From Microbacterium sp. EYE_78 (GTDB lineage: Bacteria; Actinomycetota; Actinomycetes; Actinomycetales; Microbacteriaceae), in assembly GCF_023149035.1 (NCBI RefSeq), contig NZ_JAHXMY010000001.1, positions 1,178,001 to 1,242,000 of the forward strand: a stretch of 64,000 nucleotides of DNA, given 5' to 3'. The position numbers were made by a program, and so were the translations under genes. Of the stretch, positions 45,727 through 54,684 are shown piece after piece; position 1 is the first letter of the stretch, and every line of letters starts with the position of its first letter. The notes under the pieces were generated by a model. It saw only the letters and a program-made list of their open reading frames with translations, ran no database searches and was not told the DNA's origin.

Positions 45727-46530
45727 ATGTTGAGTATCGGAGAGTTCGCCCGCCTCGCCTGCGTCTCGGTGCGGATGCTGCGTCACTACGACCAGCTCGG
45801 TCTGCTGCGCCCGCAGCGGGTCGATCCCTTCTCGGGATACCGCTCCTACGCCGCGTCGCAGTTGGACCGCGCCAATCGACTGGTCGCGCTGAAGGACCTC
45901 GGCTTCACGCTGGAGCAGGTCGGCGTCATGCTCGACGACGGGATGTCGTCGGATGCCGTCGCCCGCCTCCTGCGTGAGCGTCGGGGCGAGCTCGCGGCCC
46001 AGATCGACGCGGACCGGCAGCGACTGCGTGAGGTCGAGACGAGGCTCCGGTTGATCGCGAAGGAGAGTCCCATGTCCGAATACACCGAAGGTGCGCTGCC
46101 CGAGCTGACGATCGTCCAGCTGTCGGCGAAGGTCGACGAGATGTCGCAGATCGAGGAGGAGATCGGCGGCATGTTCGAGCGTGTCGGCGCGCTGATCGAG
46201 GCCGCCGGCGCGAGCCGCGTCGGTCCCGGCGTCGCCGTCTACACGACGGTCGACGACGGCATGATCGCCGCCGCAGCGGAGCAGATCGGCGACGCGCCCG
46301 TGCCGGACGGCCTCGAGCGCGCGGTGGTGCCGCCGCATCCGCGTGCCCTCTCGACCCGCCTCGAGGCCGAAGACCTCAGCGGCATCCAGGCCGCGTGGCA
46401 GGCGCTCGTCGCCGAGATCGAGCGCCGCGGGCTGCGGTTCGACGGCCCGTCGCGCGAGATCTACGAGCAGACGCCCTACGACGGTCCCGGCTCGCGCTGG
46501 ATCGTCGACCTGCAGCAGCCCGTCGCCTGA
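45727..46530 (+). CDS. MerR-family regulator with GyrI-like effector domain
   Basis: The 267-residue protein has a winged helix with the MerR opening (MLSIGEFARLACVSVRMLRHYDQLGLL, residues 1-27), a coiled-coil dimerisation helix near 80-110 and a C-terminal GyrI-like ligand domain (about 115-267), as in multidrug-sensing BltR/TipA-like regulators. Its own promoter has the dyad spacer of a MerR target, so autoregulation is likely. The regulated partner gene is not evident; no transporter adjoins it. Confidence 0.88.
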   Translation: MLSIGEFARLACVSVRMLRHYDQLGLLRPQRVDPFSGYRSYAASQLDRANRLVALKDLGFTLEQVGVMLDDGMSSDAVARLLRERRGELAAQIDADRQRLREVETRLRLIAKESPMSEYTEGALPELTIVQLSAKVDEMSQIEEEIGGMFERVGALIEAAGASRVGPGVAVYTTVDDGMIAAAAEQIGDAPVPDGLERAVVPPHPRALSTRLEAEDLSGIQAAWQALVAEIERRGLRFDGPSREIYEQTPYDGPGSRWIVDLQQPVA

Positions 46531-46537
46531 CGAGCCG

Positions 46538-46595
46538 TTCCCGGGACGCGATCTGCCGCCTGGTACCGCGCGCAGCGACCGTTCGCGTCCCCGGA
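46538..46595. repeat. Imperfect inverted repeat, TCGCGTCCCC family copy 1
   Basis: Arms 46538-46551 (containing GGGACGCGA) and 46582-46595 (containing TCGCGTCCCCGG) pair with two mismatches around a 30-nt spacer. It fills the gap between convergent merR and marR genes. The same word recurs three times in 48014-48104. Confidence 0.65.
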
Positions 46596-46608
46596 GCCCG
46601 GCGCGGTG

Positions 46609-47091
46609 TCAGGCCTTCACGGGATTCCACCCCGGTTCGTCGCCGATGGCGGTGAGGATGCGGCCGGTGATCACGCCCAGCTGACGCTGCTGCGCGACGG
46701 TCAGGCGTTCGAGCACGAGGCGGTTCACGAGCTCGACATGACCTGGTCCGGCGGCTCGTCGCGCCGCCGCGCCCTCGTCGGTGAGGATCGCCACGGTGTA
46801 GCGGCCGTCGTCCGGGTCCGTTTCGCGGCGAAGGTAGCCGCGCGCCTCGAGCCGGGTCGCCGCGCGCGACAGTCTCGACAGCGAACTGTGCGCATACCCG
46901 GCAAGCGTGCTCATGCGCAGGCGTCCATCGTCGGCGTGGGACAGCGCGTAGAGGATGCCGTACTCGAAGTGCGTGAGACCGGCATCCCGCTGCAGCTGGG
47001 CGTCGAGTGCGGCGGGCAACCACTCGAGCAGCGTCGCCAGCGACGACCACGTCGCGAGTGCATCGGGAGGGAGGTCGTCTGCAGCAGCCAT
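46609..47091 (-). CDS. MarR-family transcriptional regulator
   Basis: The 160-residue protein has the MarR winged helix: LTHFEYGILYALSHADDGRLRM, the recognition region SSLSRLSRAATRLEARGYLRRE and the wing DDGRYTVAILTDEG. TAGGGT lies 6 nt before the ATG (47098-47103 on the plus strand) without a ribosome site. It is divergent from an SDR gene, and the 80-nt gap holds two near-identical palindromes, so it probably represses itself and the SDR. Confidence 0.9.
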   Translation of the reverse strand: MAAADDLPPDALATWSSLATLLEWLPAALDAQLQRDAGLTHFEYGILYALSHADDGRLRMSTLAGYAHSSLSRLSRAATRLEARGYLRRETDPDDGRYTVAILTDEGAAARRAAGPGHVELVNRLVLERLTVAQQRQLGVITGRILTAIGDEPGWNPVKA

Positions 47092-47111
47092 GCATGCACC
47101 CTACCTCGATG

Positions 47112-47159
47112 ACTTGCTCAATCAAGTAAACGGGCGTACCGTCACTTGCTCAGTCAAGT
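47112..47159. promoter_or_regulatory. Two MarR operators and the SDR promoter
   Basis: ACTTGCTCAATCAAGT (47112-47127) and ACTTGCTCAGTCAAGT (47144-47159) are palindromes differing by one base, 32 bp apart, on the same helix face. A promoter fits between: TTGCTC (47114-47119), 17 nt, TACCGT (47137-47142), so repressor binding would cover both -35 and start point. Confidence 0.82.
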
Positions 47160-47171
47160 GAAAGGACGATC

Positions 47172-47951
47172 ATGGACCTGCAGCTGCGAGGCAAGCGCGC
47201 GCTCATCACCGGTTCGACCCAGGGCATCGGCTTCGCAATCGCCGAGGCGCTCGCCGCCGAGGGCGCGGCCGTCATCCTCAACGGAAGGGATGCCGACCGC
47301 GCCCGCGCCGCCGGTGAGCGACTCTGCGAGCAGGTGCCTGGAGCCGACGTCACGACGCTCCCCGGCGACGTCGCCGATCCGGCGGCGTTCGACGACCTGC
47401 CGGAGGTCGACATCCTCGCGAACAACGCCGGGGCGTTCGGGCTCAGTGACTTCGCCGACACCGGCGACGACGAGTGGCAGCGATACCTCGATGTGAACCT
47501 GGGCGCCGGCGTGCGGCTGTCCCGCCGTCTGCTGCCGGGGATGCTCGAGCGCGGGTGGGGACGCATCCTGTTCATCGCGAGCGAGTCGGGAGTCAGCGTC
47601 CCGGCCGACATGATCCCGTACGGCGTGTCGAAAGCGGCGACGATCGCGCTCGCCAACGGCCTCGCGAAGCTCACGCGCGGCACGGAGGTGACGGTCAACA
47701 GCGTGCTGGGCGGACCCACCTACTCTGACGGTGTCGCGTCGGTCGTCGAGTCGATCGCGGCATCGCAGAACGCTCCGGCCGAGGCGGTCGCGGCATCCAT
47801 CATCGGGTCCAACCGGACGACGCTGCTCGAGCGGTTCATCCGCCCCGACGAGATCGCGACGCTCGTCGCCTACCTTTCGAGCCCTCGTGCGTCAGCGATC
47901 AACGGCGCCGCGCTGCGCGCCGATGGCGGCGTGCTGACCGGCATCCTCTGA
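47172..47951 (+). CDS. Short-chain dehydrogenase/reductase
   Basis: The 259-residue classical SDR has the cofactor motif ALITGSTQGIGFAIAEAL near 12-29, NNAG in ILANNAGAFG, catalytic Ser in FIASESG and the YGVSK box. AAAGGA lies 6 nt before the ATG. It is the only gene divergent from a MarR regulator, so it is likely induced by a small, perhaps toxic, compound. The substrate is not predictable. Confidence 0.88.
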   Translation: MDLQLRGKRALITGSTQGIGFAIAEALAAEGAAVILNGRDADRARAAGERLCEQVPGADVTTLPGDVADPAAFDDLPEVDILANNAGAFGLSDFADTGDDEWQRYLDVNLGAGVRLSRRLLPGMLERGWGRILFIASESGVSVPADMIPYGVSKAATIALANGLAKLTRGTEVTVNSVLGGPTYSDGVASVVESIAASQNAPAEAVAASIIGSNRTTLLERFIRPDEIATLVAYLSSPRASAINGAALRADGGVLTGIL

Positions 47952-48013
47952 CCCGGCGCCGGCGAGAGCTTCGGGGGGCGCAACTGGTCGCTCGGGTGCT
48001 CGTCGAGCGACGC

Positions 48014-48104
48014 TTCGCGTCCCCGGAACGCGCACTCGTCGCGCTCAGGGGACGCGATGTGTCGTCCGAACCCGACCCGGGCGACGATTCGCGTCCCTCG
48101 AACG
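48014..48104. repeat. TCGCGTCCCC repeat cluster, copies 2-4
   Basis: TTCGCGTCCCCGGAACG at 48014-48030 is followed by an inverted GGGGACGCGA at 48048-48057 and by a direct near-copy TTCGCGTCCCTCGAACG at 48088-48104. The first two form a 10-bp perfect stem with further imperfect pairing. The cluster lies between convergent SDR and purU genes. Confidence 0.7.
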
Positions 48105-48120
48105 CCCCGCAGCGCGCGCG

Positions 48121-48996
<876 letters not shown>

Positions 48997-49083
48997 CCCT
49001 CGATTCTGCCCTGTGGGGACGGATGCCGCGGAACGCGGACGGCAATGCCGAGACCATCGGCATCCATCCGACACTCTCTGGTC

Positions 49084-49500
49084 ATGGGCAGCGCAATGGT
49101 GCGGGGGAGTGCCTGGCTGTGCGCGGCGGGGGCGGCGCTCGTCCTCACGGGGTGCGCGAGCGGGGCCGCCGAGACGGGCACATGGGAGCTGCGATCGACG
49201 CCGTCCCCGCAGAGTACGGAGGTCGCACTCGTCGTGTCCCGCCTCGAGTGCGCGGGCGGTGTCACGGGCGAGGTCCTGTCGCCGGTGGTGCGCATCGAGG
49301 ACGAACGCGTCGTCATCGAGACGCCCGTGGCGGACAACGGCAGCGACGACGGCGAGTGCCCGGGCAACGACGCGGTGCCGGTCACGGTCCGTCTCGCAGA
49401 GCCGCTCGGCGACCGGGCGCTCGTCGACGGTGCCTGCCTCGACGGCGAGGCCGCAGGCCTCACGATGTGCGATCAGCCGGAGCGCTGGCGCCCCGAGTGA
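49084..49500 (+). CDS. Small putative lipoprotein
   Basis: The 138-residue protein has a lipoprotein signal with lipobox LTGC at about residue 21-24. The mature part has four Cys residues beyond the lipid-bearing one (LECAGG, GECPGN, GACLDG, LTMCDQ), compatible with two disulfides outside the membrane. No known family is recognised. CACTCT lies 6 nt before the ATG, so it may be leaderless. It is convergent with the PadR-linked membrane gene, with 4 nt between stop codons. Confidence 0.65.
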   Translation: MGSAMVRGSAWLCAAGAALVLTGCASGAAETGTWELRSTPSPQSTEVALVVSRLECAGGVTGEVLSPVVRIEDERVVIETPVADNGSDDGECPGNDAVPVTVRLAEPLGDRALVDGACLDGEAAGLTMCDQPERWRPE

Positions 49501-49504
49501 GGCT

Positions 49505-49894
49505 TCACGCCACGCGCGGCGGACGCCACCGGTCGACGAGGAAACCGGCCGCGAGTCCGGAGAAGCCGATGGCGAACGCGATGGGGAGGAGCGGCGGGAA
49601 CCCAGCCCCCGCGTCGTCGATGCCGAGCGCGAACCGTCGGACGACCGCGACGCCGATCCACAGCAGCATCCATGCGATGGCGAGGATCGTCGCCGTCGCG
49701 CTGATGGTGCTTCCCAGGCTCTTCCGGGGCCGCTTCTCGAATCCGTCCGCGTACTCGGCGGGCGAGCCGAACTCGTCGCGCAGTCCCGTCGATGCGACGC
49801 CGTGTGCCCGCAGCTCCCGGATGGTCTCGCCGATCTCATCCTCCGTGCGACCACGCAGTCGCAGGTGGAAGGTCAGTTCCTGTTCGTAGCTCAT
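49505..49894 (-). CDS. HAAS/DUF1700-like membrane protein coupled to PadR
   Basis: From the ATG overlapping the padR stop (ATGA) the protein has 129 residues. The first 60 are a helical domain with EQELTFHLRLRGRTEDEIGETIRELR, similar in style to the HAAS domain found next to PadR regulators, followed by two membrane segments (IAWMLLWIGVAVV, IAFAIGFSGLAAGFLV). Such pairs form signalling units in Gram-positive bacteria; the signal is not known. Confidence 0.72.
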   Translation of the reverse strand: MSYEQELTFHLRLRGRTEDEIGETIRELRAHGVASTGLRDEFGSPAEYADGFEKRPRKSLGSTISATATILAIAWMLLWIGVAVVRRFALGIDDAGAGFPPLLPIAFAIGFSGLAAGFLVDRWRPPRVA

Positions 49895-50220
49895 TCGTCC
49901 CCCTGTGTCCCGAGCGCGTGACCCACGCGCTCCCACTCCGCGCGTGCGCGGTCGAGTTCCTCCCGACCGGCCGGGGTGATCGCGAATTCCTTCCGCCCCG
50001 GGCCGACGGTGTCGTGGATCCAGTGATGTCCCACGAGGCCGCGCTCTTCGAGCCGTCGCAGCAGCGGATAGAGGGTGCCGCCCTGCACGCGGTCGAAGCC
50101 GCGCTCCCTCAGTCGGGACAGCAGCGCATACCCATGACCCGGCCCGCCGGCGAGCAGAGCGAGCGCCACGAGCGGTAGGCCTGCCCGCGTGATCTCAGGC
50201 CGCAGCCCCTCGTCCGACAT
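49891..50220 (-). CDS. PadR-family transcriptional regulator
   Basis: The 109-residue protein has the compact PadR winged helix: LALLAGGPGHGYALLSRLRER, FDRVQGGTLYPLLRRLEERGLV and GRKEFAITPAGREEL. CACTAT lies 6 nt before the ATG and overlaps TAGTGGCACTA (50228-50238), a dyad that may be its operator for autoregulation. It is co-translated with a HAAS-like membrane protein. Confidence 0.88.
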   Translation of the reverse strand: MSDEGLRPEITRAGLPLVALALLAGGPGHGYALLSRLRERGFDRVQGGTLYPLLRRLEERGLVGHHWIHDTVGPGRKEFAITPAGREELDRARAEWERVGHALGTQGDE

Positions 50221-50269
50221 GCATAGATAGTGGCACTACATAGGTCGTGAGGCAAGCCGCACGTGACGC

Positions 50270-51124
50270 TCACGCCGTCGCGGTCACCTGCCACGGCTCG
50301 GCACCGGTCGCGACGGGCTGACCGCTCGTCCGCGACCACTGGCTCCACGAGCCGGCGTACACCTGCGCGTCGATCCCGGCGGTGGCGAAGGCGAGCGCCG
50401 AGTGGGCCGACGCGATGGCGGAGCCGCAGTAGACCGCGACCTCCACGCCGGGGCGGATGCCGTGGGTGCTCAGCACGGCGGAGATCTCGGCGGCCGGTCG
50501 CAGTCGCCCATCCGGCCGCATGTGGGTGACGGTGGGCACGTTCACCGCTCCCGGGATGTGGCCGGCGACGGGGTCGGCCGACGCGGCCCGGCCGCGATAG
50601 TGCTCGGGCGAGCGCACGTCGACGAGGACGCCGCGTCGGGGCAGGCGGGCGGCATCCGTCAGCGACACCGTTCCCGGGTCGCGGTCCTCCAGCTCGGCGT
50701 CGCCCGGCTCGACGGCGATGTCGCCGGTCTGTAGGGGAAGGCCTGCCGAGATCCAGGCGCCGATGCCCCCGTCGAGGACGCGGATGTCGACGCCGCGACG
50801 CCGGAGCAGCCACCATGCCCGCGCGGCGGCGACGCCGTCGTTGTCGTCGTAGGCGACGACGAGGTCGCCGTCGTCGATGCCCCAACGCTGCACCGCGAGC
50901 TGCAGTTCGTCGACCTCTGGCAGCGGATGGCGCCCTTCTTCGGGATGCCCCGGCCGCGACAGCTCGCGCTCGAGGTCCACGTACACGGCGCCCGGCAGGT
51001 GCCCTCCGACGTAGGCCGGTCGCCCTTCGGGCAGGTCGAGCCGCCACCGCACGTCGAGCAGGCGCACGGTCCGTCCGGACGCGCGCGCCACCTCGATGTC
51101 GTCGACGGAGATGAGCGGGCCCAC
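50270..51124 (-). CDS. Thiosulfate/3-mercaptopyruvate sulfurtransferase (tandem rhodanese)
   Basis: The GTG chosen directly precedes the first rhodanese domain and gives 284 residues, the usual length of two-domain enzymes. The N-terminal domain (LLDVRWRLD, GGHLPGAVYVDLE) is inactive by design; the C-terminal one has LVDVRSPEHYRG, GHIPGAVNV and the catalytic Cys233 in VYCGSAIAS. CAGTCT lies 6 nt before the GTG. It transfers sulfane sulfur in the cytosol. Confidence 0.88.
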   Translation of the reverse strand: MGPLISVDDIEVARASGRTVRLLDVRWRLDLPEGRPAYVGGHLPGAVYVDLERELSRPGHPEEGRHPLPEVDELQLAVQRWGIDDGDLVVAYDDNDGVAAARAWWLLRRRGVDIRVLDGGIGAWISAGLPLQTGDIAVEPGDAELEDRDPGTVSLTDAARLPRRGVLVDVRSPEHYRGRAASADPVAGHIPGAVNVPTVTHMRPDGRLRPAAEISAVLSTHGIRPGVEVAVYCGSAIASAHSALAFATAGIDAQVYAGSWSQWSRTSGQPVATGAEPWQVTATA

Positions 51125-51165
51125 CCCGCGAGACTGCCGTGCCGCGGCATCCGACCGCCTCAGCG

Positions 51166-51210
51166 GGTGCAACAGACCGAAACGCCCCGCGTCACACGGC
51201 GCAACAGACT
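51166..51210. repeat. Two 13-bp direct repeats upstream of the sulfurtransferase
   Basis: GGTGCAACAGACC (51166-51178) and GGCGCAACAGACT (51198-51210) differ at two positions and start 32 bp apart. They lie in the gap between the sulfurtransferase start and the acyl-CoA synthetase stop. They could be an activator site. Confidence 0.5.
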
Positions 51211-51225
51211 GCGCGTGCGGCCCGG

Positions 51226-52941
51226 TCAGTCCGCGGCGGCCGCGCGGGTGGCGTGCCGGTCGGCGACGAGCGTGTCGCGGACACGGCGCCGCAGGACCTT
51301 GCCGATGAGGGACTTCGGCAGCTCCTCCCACACCACATAGGTCGTCGGCCGCTTGTACTCGGCCAGCCGCTCGCGCGCGAGCTCGCGCGCCGCCTGCTCG
51401 TCGAAGGTCGCGCCCTCCTCGAGTACGACGACCGCCGTCACGACCTCGGCGCCGCCGCCGCGGCGGATGCCGACGACCGCCGTCTCGGCGACGCCCGGCG
51501 TCTGGGCCACGACCTGCTCCACCTCGGTGGGGGCGACGTTGAAGCCGCCCGTGATGATCAGCTCCTTCTTGCGGTCGACGACCGTGACGAAGCCGTCCTC
51601 GTCCTGCTGCACGAGATCGCCGGTGCGCACCCAGCCGCCGTCGAGGAGCGTCGCGGCGGTCTCGTCAGGGCGGTTCCAGTACCCCGCGAAGACCTGCGGC
51701 CCGTGGATCAGCAGCTCTCCGATCTCGCCCTGCGCAACCTCGCGGGTCGGCTCCTCCGGGTCGACGACCTTGATGTCGGTCGAGGGGAAGGGGATGCCGA
51801 TGGCACCGATGCGGCGGGAGTCGTCGAACGGGTTGGCCAGGGCGATGGGGCTCGTCTCGGTGAGGCCGTACCCCTCGTTGAGCATGCTGCCGGCGAGCGT
51901 CTCCCAGCGCGAGACCACAGCCGGCGTCAGGGTCATCGCACCCGAGATCGAGTACACGACCTGACTGAGGTCCAGGTCGCCGTCGCGCGCGACCCGGGCC
52001 AGCCGGTCGAACATCGGGGGGACGGCGGGGATGAACGTCGGGGGGAACCGCTTCGCGGCATCCACCACCAACTCGGGGTCGAAGGTCGGGAACAGCACCG
52101 CGCGCGACCCGGTCTCGACGGAATAGATGACCGACAGCAGCAGGCCGAACGCGTGGAACATCGGCAGCAAGCCGTAGATGCTGCCCTCGCCTTGCCGGAA
52201 CTGCGGCATCCACGCCGCGCCCATGCGGGCGTTGGACCACAGGTTGGCGTGCGTGATCATGGCGCCCTTCGGGACGCCGGTCGTGCCGGAGGTGTACTGC
52301 AGGCAGGCGAGGTCGGAGGCGCCGGGCCTCGGGTGATCCGCAGCGATCGGCGCGGAGCGCTCGAGCCGTGCGAACGGGATCGTCCCCGGCGCGGGAGCGG
52401 TGAGCTTCGCCCGGGACTCGCGCGCCTTCGCGACCGGCAGGCGCAGCAGCACCTGCGTCTTCGCGGGCATCGCGGTCGTCACGTCGACGGAGATCACGTG
52501 ACGGATGCCGACCTCGGCCGGCATCGCCTGCACGAGCGGAGCCACCTTGTCCCAGGCGATGACCGTCGCCGCTCCGTGGTCGCGGAACTGCGCCTCGAGC
52601 TCGTCGCGGGTGTACAGCGGGTTGTGCTCGACGACGACCGCGCCGAGTCGGAGCACCGCGTAGAACGCGATGACGTGCTGCGGCGCATTCGGCATGATGA
52701 GGGCGACGCGGTCACCGGCGCCGACGCCCAGCTGCCGCAGGCCGTTCGCGACGCGGGCCACCCGCGCACCGAGCTCGCGGTAGGTGACCGGCCGGCCGAA
52801 GAAGGCGATCGCGTCGCGCTCGCCGTACTGCCCGACACGCTCCTCCAGCAGGTCGATGAGCGATCCGGTCACGGGCTCGATGTCGACAGGGGTGCCGGCG
52901 GCGTAGAAGCGGTTCCAGGCACGGGTCTCGTTCAGCTGCAC
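51226..52941 (-). CDS. Long-chain-fatty-acid-CoA ligase
   Basis: The 571-residue AMP-forming enzyme activates fatty acids. Visible motifs: P-loop-like LQYTSGTTGVPKGAMITHAN, LPMFHAFG, the A5 motif NEGYGLTETSP, WVRTGDLVQQDEDGFVTVVDR and the catalytic Lys in KSLIGKVLRR. The GTG chosen is preceded by a perfect TAGGAT at 7 nt and no ribosome site. A longer frame upstream crosses the divergent promoter region and is discarded. It stands alone, divergent from a WcbI-like gene. Confidence 0.92.
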   Translation of the reverse strand: MQLNETRAWNRFYAAGTPVDIEPVTGSLIDLLEERVGQYGERDAIAFFGRPVTYRELGARVARVANGLRQLGVGAGDRVALIMPNAPQHVIAFYAVLRLGAVVVEHNPLYTRDELEAQFRDHGAATVIAWDKVAPLVQAMPAEVGIRHVISVDVTTAMPAKTQVLLRLPVAKARESRAKLTAPAPGTIPFARLERSAPIAADHPRPGASDLACLQYTSGTTGVPKGAMITHANLWSNARMGAAWMPQFRQGEGSIYGLLPMFHAFGLLLSVIYSVETGSRAVLFPTFDPELVVDAAKRFPPTFIPAVPPMFDRLARVARDGDLDLSQVVYSISGAMTLTPAVVSRWETLAGSMLNEGYGLTETSPIALANPFDDSRRIGAIGIPFPSTDIKVVDPEEPTREVAQGEIGELLIHGPQVFAGYWNRPDETAATLLDGGWVRTGDLVQQDEDGFVTVVDRKKELIITGGFNVAPTEVEQVVAQTPGVAETAVVGIRRGGGAEVVTAVVVLEEGATFDEQAARELARERLAEYKRPTTYVVWEELPKSLIGKVLRRRVRDTLVADRHATRAAAAD

Positions 52942-52948
52942 GGCGACG

Positions 52949-52954
52949 ATCCTA
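52949..52954 (-). promoter_or_regulatory. Leaderless -10 box of the acyl-CoA synthetase gene
   Basis: The minus-strand hexamer is TAGGAT, followed by 7 nt and the GTG at 52941. Confidence 0.6.
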
Positions 52955-53047
52955 GGCGGCGGGGGTGTCGCGGCGGTGTCTCCTTCTCCGGTCCGCGCTC
53001 GTGCGCAAGCGGTGGCGGGGGCGTGCTCCGACCGGCACGCTCGATGC

Positions 53048-53944
53048 ATGACGACCGGATCCCCGCCCGACCCGCACGACCGACACGACCCCGGCGCTTG
53101 GGGCGCGCCGCCACGCGGCGGGTACGGCGTCGTCGTCGGCAACTGTCAGGCCGAGTCGGTGCGGATCGTCCTTGATTCCGAGGCGCTGCCGCTCGTGCGC
53201 GTCCCGCCCGTCTTCGAGCTGGATGCCGGGGCGACCCGCCGCCTCCACGAGCTCGTCGCCGGCGCGTCGGCGCTCATCGCGCAGCCGGTGAAGGACGACT
53301 ACCACGGCCTCCCGTTGGGGACGCGTCAGCTCGCGGCATCCCTCCCCGCGTCTGGGCGCGCGGTCACGTTCCCGGTGGTGCGCTATACGGGGCTCCACCC
53401 TTTCCAGGCCGCGCTGCACGTGCCGGGTGTCGAGGAGACGCCGCCGATCGTCGCCTATCACGACATCCGCACCCTCGCCGAGGCCGCGGGCATCCCCGTG
53501 CAGGAGCGGCTGACGCGGGACGCCGTCCACGCCGAGGCCGCCGATTCGATCGCCGAGCTGCGGCGACGCGAGGCATCCCTCGACGTCGCCGTCTCGGACG
53601 TGTTCGCCGTACCCCGCTTCGACCTCGTCCGCACCGTGAACCATCCCGGCAACGAGGTGATCCTCGCGATCGGCGAGCGCGTCCTGCGCGCCCTCGGGCG
53701 GGGCGGGGCCGCGGTCGACCCCGGACGTCGGTTGCTGAACGACGTCCATGCGCCGCGCGAACCCTGGGTGATCGAGGCCTGGGGGCTGGAGGACGAGGCG
53801 GCACCCGCCTGGGACGTGGCTGGGCGCACCGTCGGCGCAGCGGAGGTGCACGAGGCGCACCTCGAGTGGTACCGCGAGAACCCGGCCTTCGTCCGCGGCG
53901 CGATCGAGCGGCTCCGTCCGACGCTCGCGCGCTGGCGTCGCTGA
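53048..53944 (+). CDS. WcbI-like polysaccharide-modification protein
   Basis: The 298-residue protein has the motif VVVGNCQAESVRIVL at 28-42, the opening of the WcbI family of putative acetyltransferases (SGNH-like fold), followed by ALIAQPVKDDYHGLPLGTRQLA and FPVVRYTGLHPFQ, also typical. CACGCT lies 6 nt before the ATG. WcbI-like proteins are linked to capsule modification in other bacteria; here no capsule genes are nearby, so the role is open. Confidence 0.72.
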   Translation: MTTGSPPDPHDRHDPGAWGAPPRGGYGVVVGNCQAESVRIVLDSEALPLVRVPPVFELDAGATRRLHELVAGASALIAQPVKDDYHGLPLGTRQLAASLPASGRAVTFPVVRYTGLHPFQAALHVPGVEETPPIVAYHDIRTLAEAAGIPVQERLTRDAVHAEAADSIAELRRREASLDVAVSDVFAVPRFDLVRTVNHPGNEVILAIGERVLRALGRGGAAVDPGRRLLNDVHAPREPWVIEAWGLEDEAAPAWDVAGRTVGAAEVHEAHLEWYRENPAFVRGAIERLRPTLARWRR

Positions 53945-53962
53945 TCGGCGTAGCGTGGCGCC

Positions 53963-54658
53963 ATGACCGACGCCCTGGACATCCGCGAACTCCACACCGT
54001 CGACGAGATGGTCGCCGCGAGCGGCGTCTTCGAGTCGGTCTGGGGGTCGCCCGACGGCGGGATGCCGCCGAACCTGCTGCGCGCGCTGCAGCACTCCGGC
54101 AACTACGTCGTCGGGGTCTATGACGGTGAGCGGATGGTCGCCGCGTCCGCCGCATTCTTCGGGCCACCGGCATCGCGCAGCATGCACTCCCACGTGACCG
54201 GCGTCCTGCCCGACGCGCAGGCGCGCGGGATCGGTCGTGCGCTCAAGGCGCACCAGCGCGACTGGGCGTTCACCCGCGACGTCGGGACGATCACCTGGAC
54301 CTTCGATCCGCTCATCGCCCGCAACGCCCACTTCAACCTCGAGGTCCTGGGTGCGCGGGTCACCGACTACCTCGTCGACCACTACGGCGACATGGGCGAT
54401 GCGATCAACAGCGGCGACCAGAGCGACCGACTGCATGTCGCGTGGCATCTCGCGTCGCCGGTGCCGACACCCGATCCGTCGGACGTCGTCGCCGTCGTCG
54501 CCATCCCGAGCGACATCGAGCGGCTCCGGGTCGAGGATCCGGATGCCGCGGTGCGGCTGCGCCGCGAGGTCCGTGACGCGTTCCGTGCGCAGCACGACGA
54601 CGGGCTCATCGTCGGCGGCTTCCGCACCGGTGAGGGGTACCTCTTCACGCGGCGCTGA
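53963..54658 (+). CDS. GNAT-family N-acyltransferase (amino-acid N-succinyltransferase-like)
   Basis: The 231-residue protein has a GNAT acyl-CoA loop (GVLPDAQARGIGRALKAHQR, about residues 80-99) and a segment TWTFDPLIARNAHFNLEVLGAR that is characteristic of GNAT proteins paired with N-succinylamino-acid racemases. TAGCGT lies 6 nt before the ATG. An enolase-superfamily gene of that racemase type begins 26 nt downstream. By analogy with the Geobacillus pathway it would N-succinylate a D-amino acid; this is inference from pairing and motif. Confidence 0.75.
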   Translation: MTDALDIRELHTVDEMVAASGVFESVWGSPDGGMPPNLLRALQHSGNYVVGVYDGERMVAASAAFFGPPASRSMHSHVTGVLPDAQARGIGRALKAHQRDWAFTRDVGTITWTFDPLIARNAHFNLEVLGARVTDYLVDHYGDMGDAINSGDQSDRLHVAWHLASPVPTPDPSDVVAVVAIPSDIERLRVEDPDAAVRLRREVRDAFRAQHDDGLIVGGFRTGEGYLFTRR

Positions 54659-54684
54659 GGCGGGTGCGCGCGTAGCCTGGCCAC

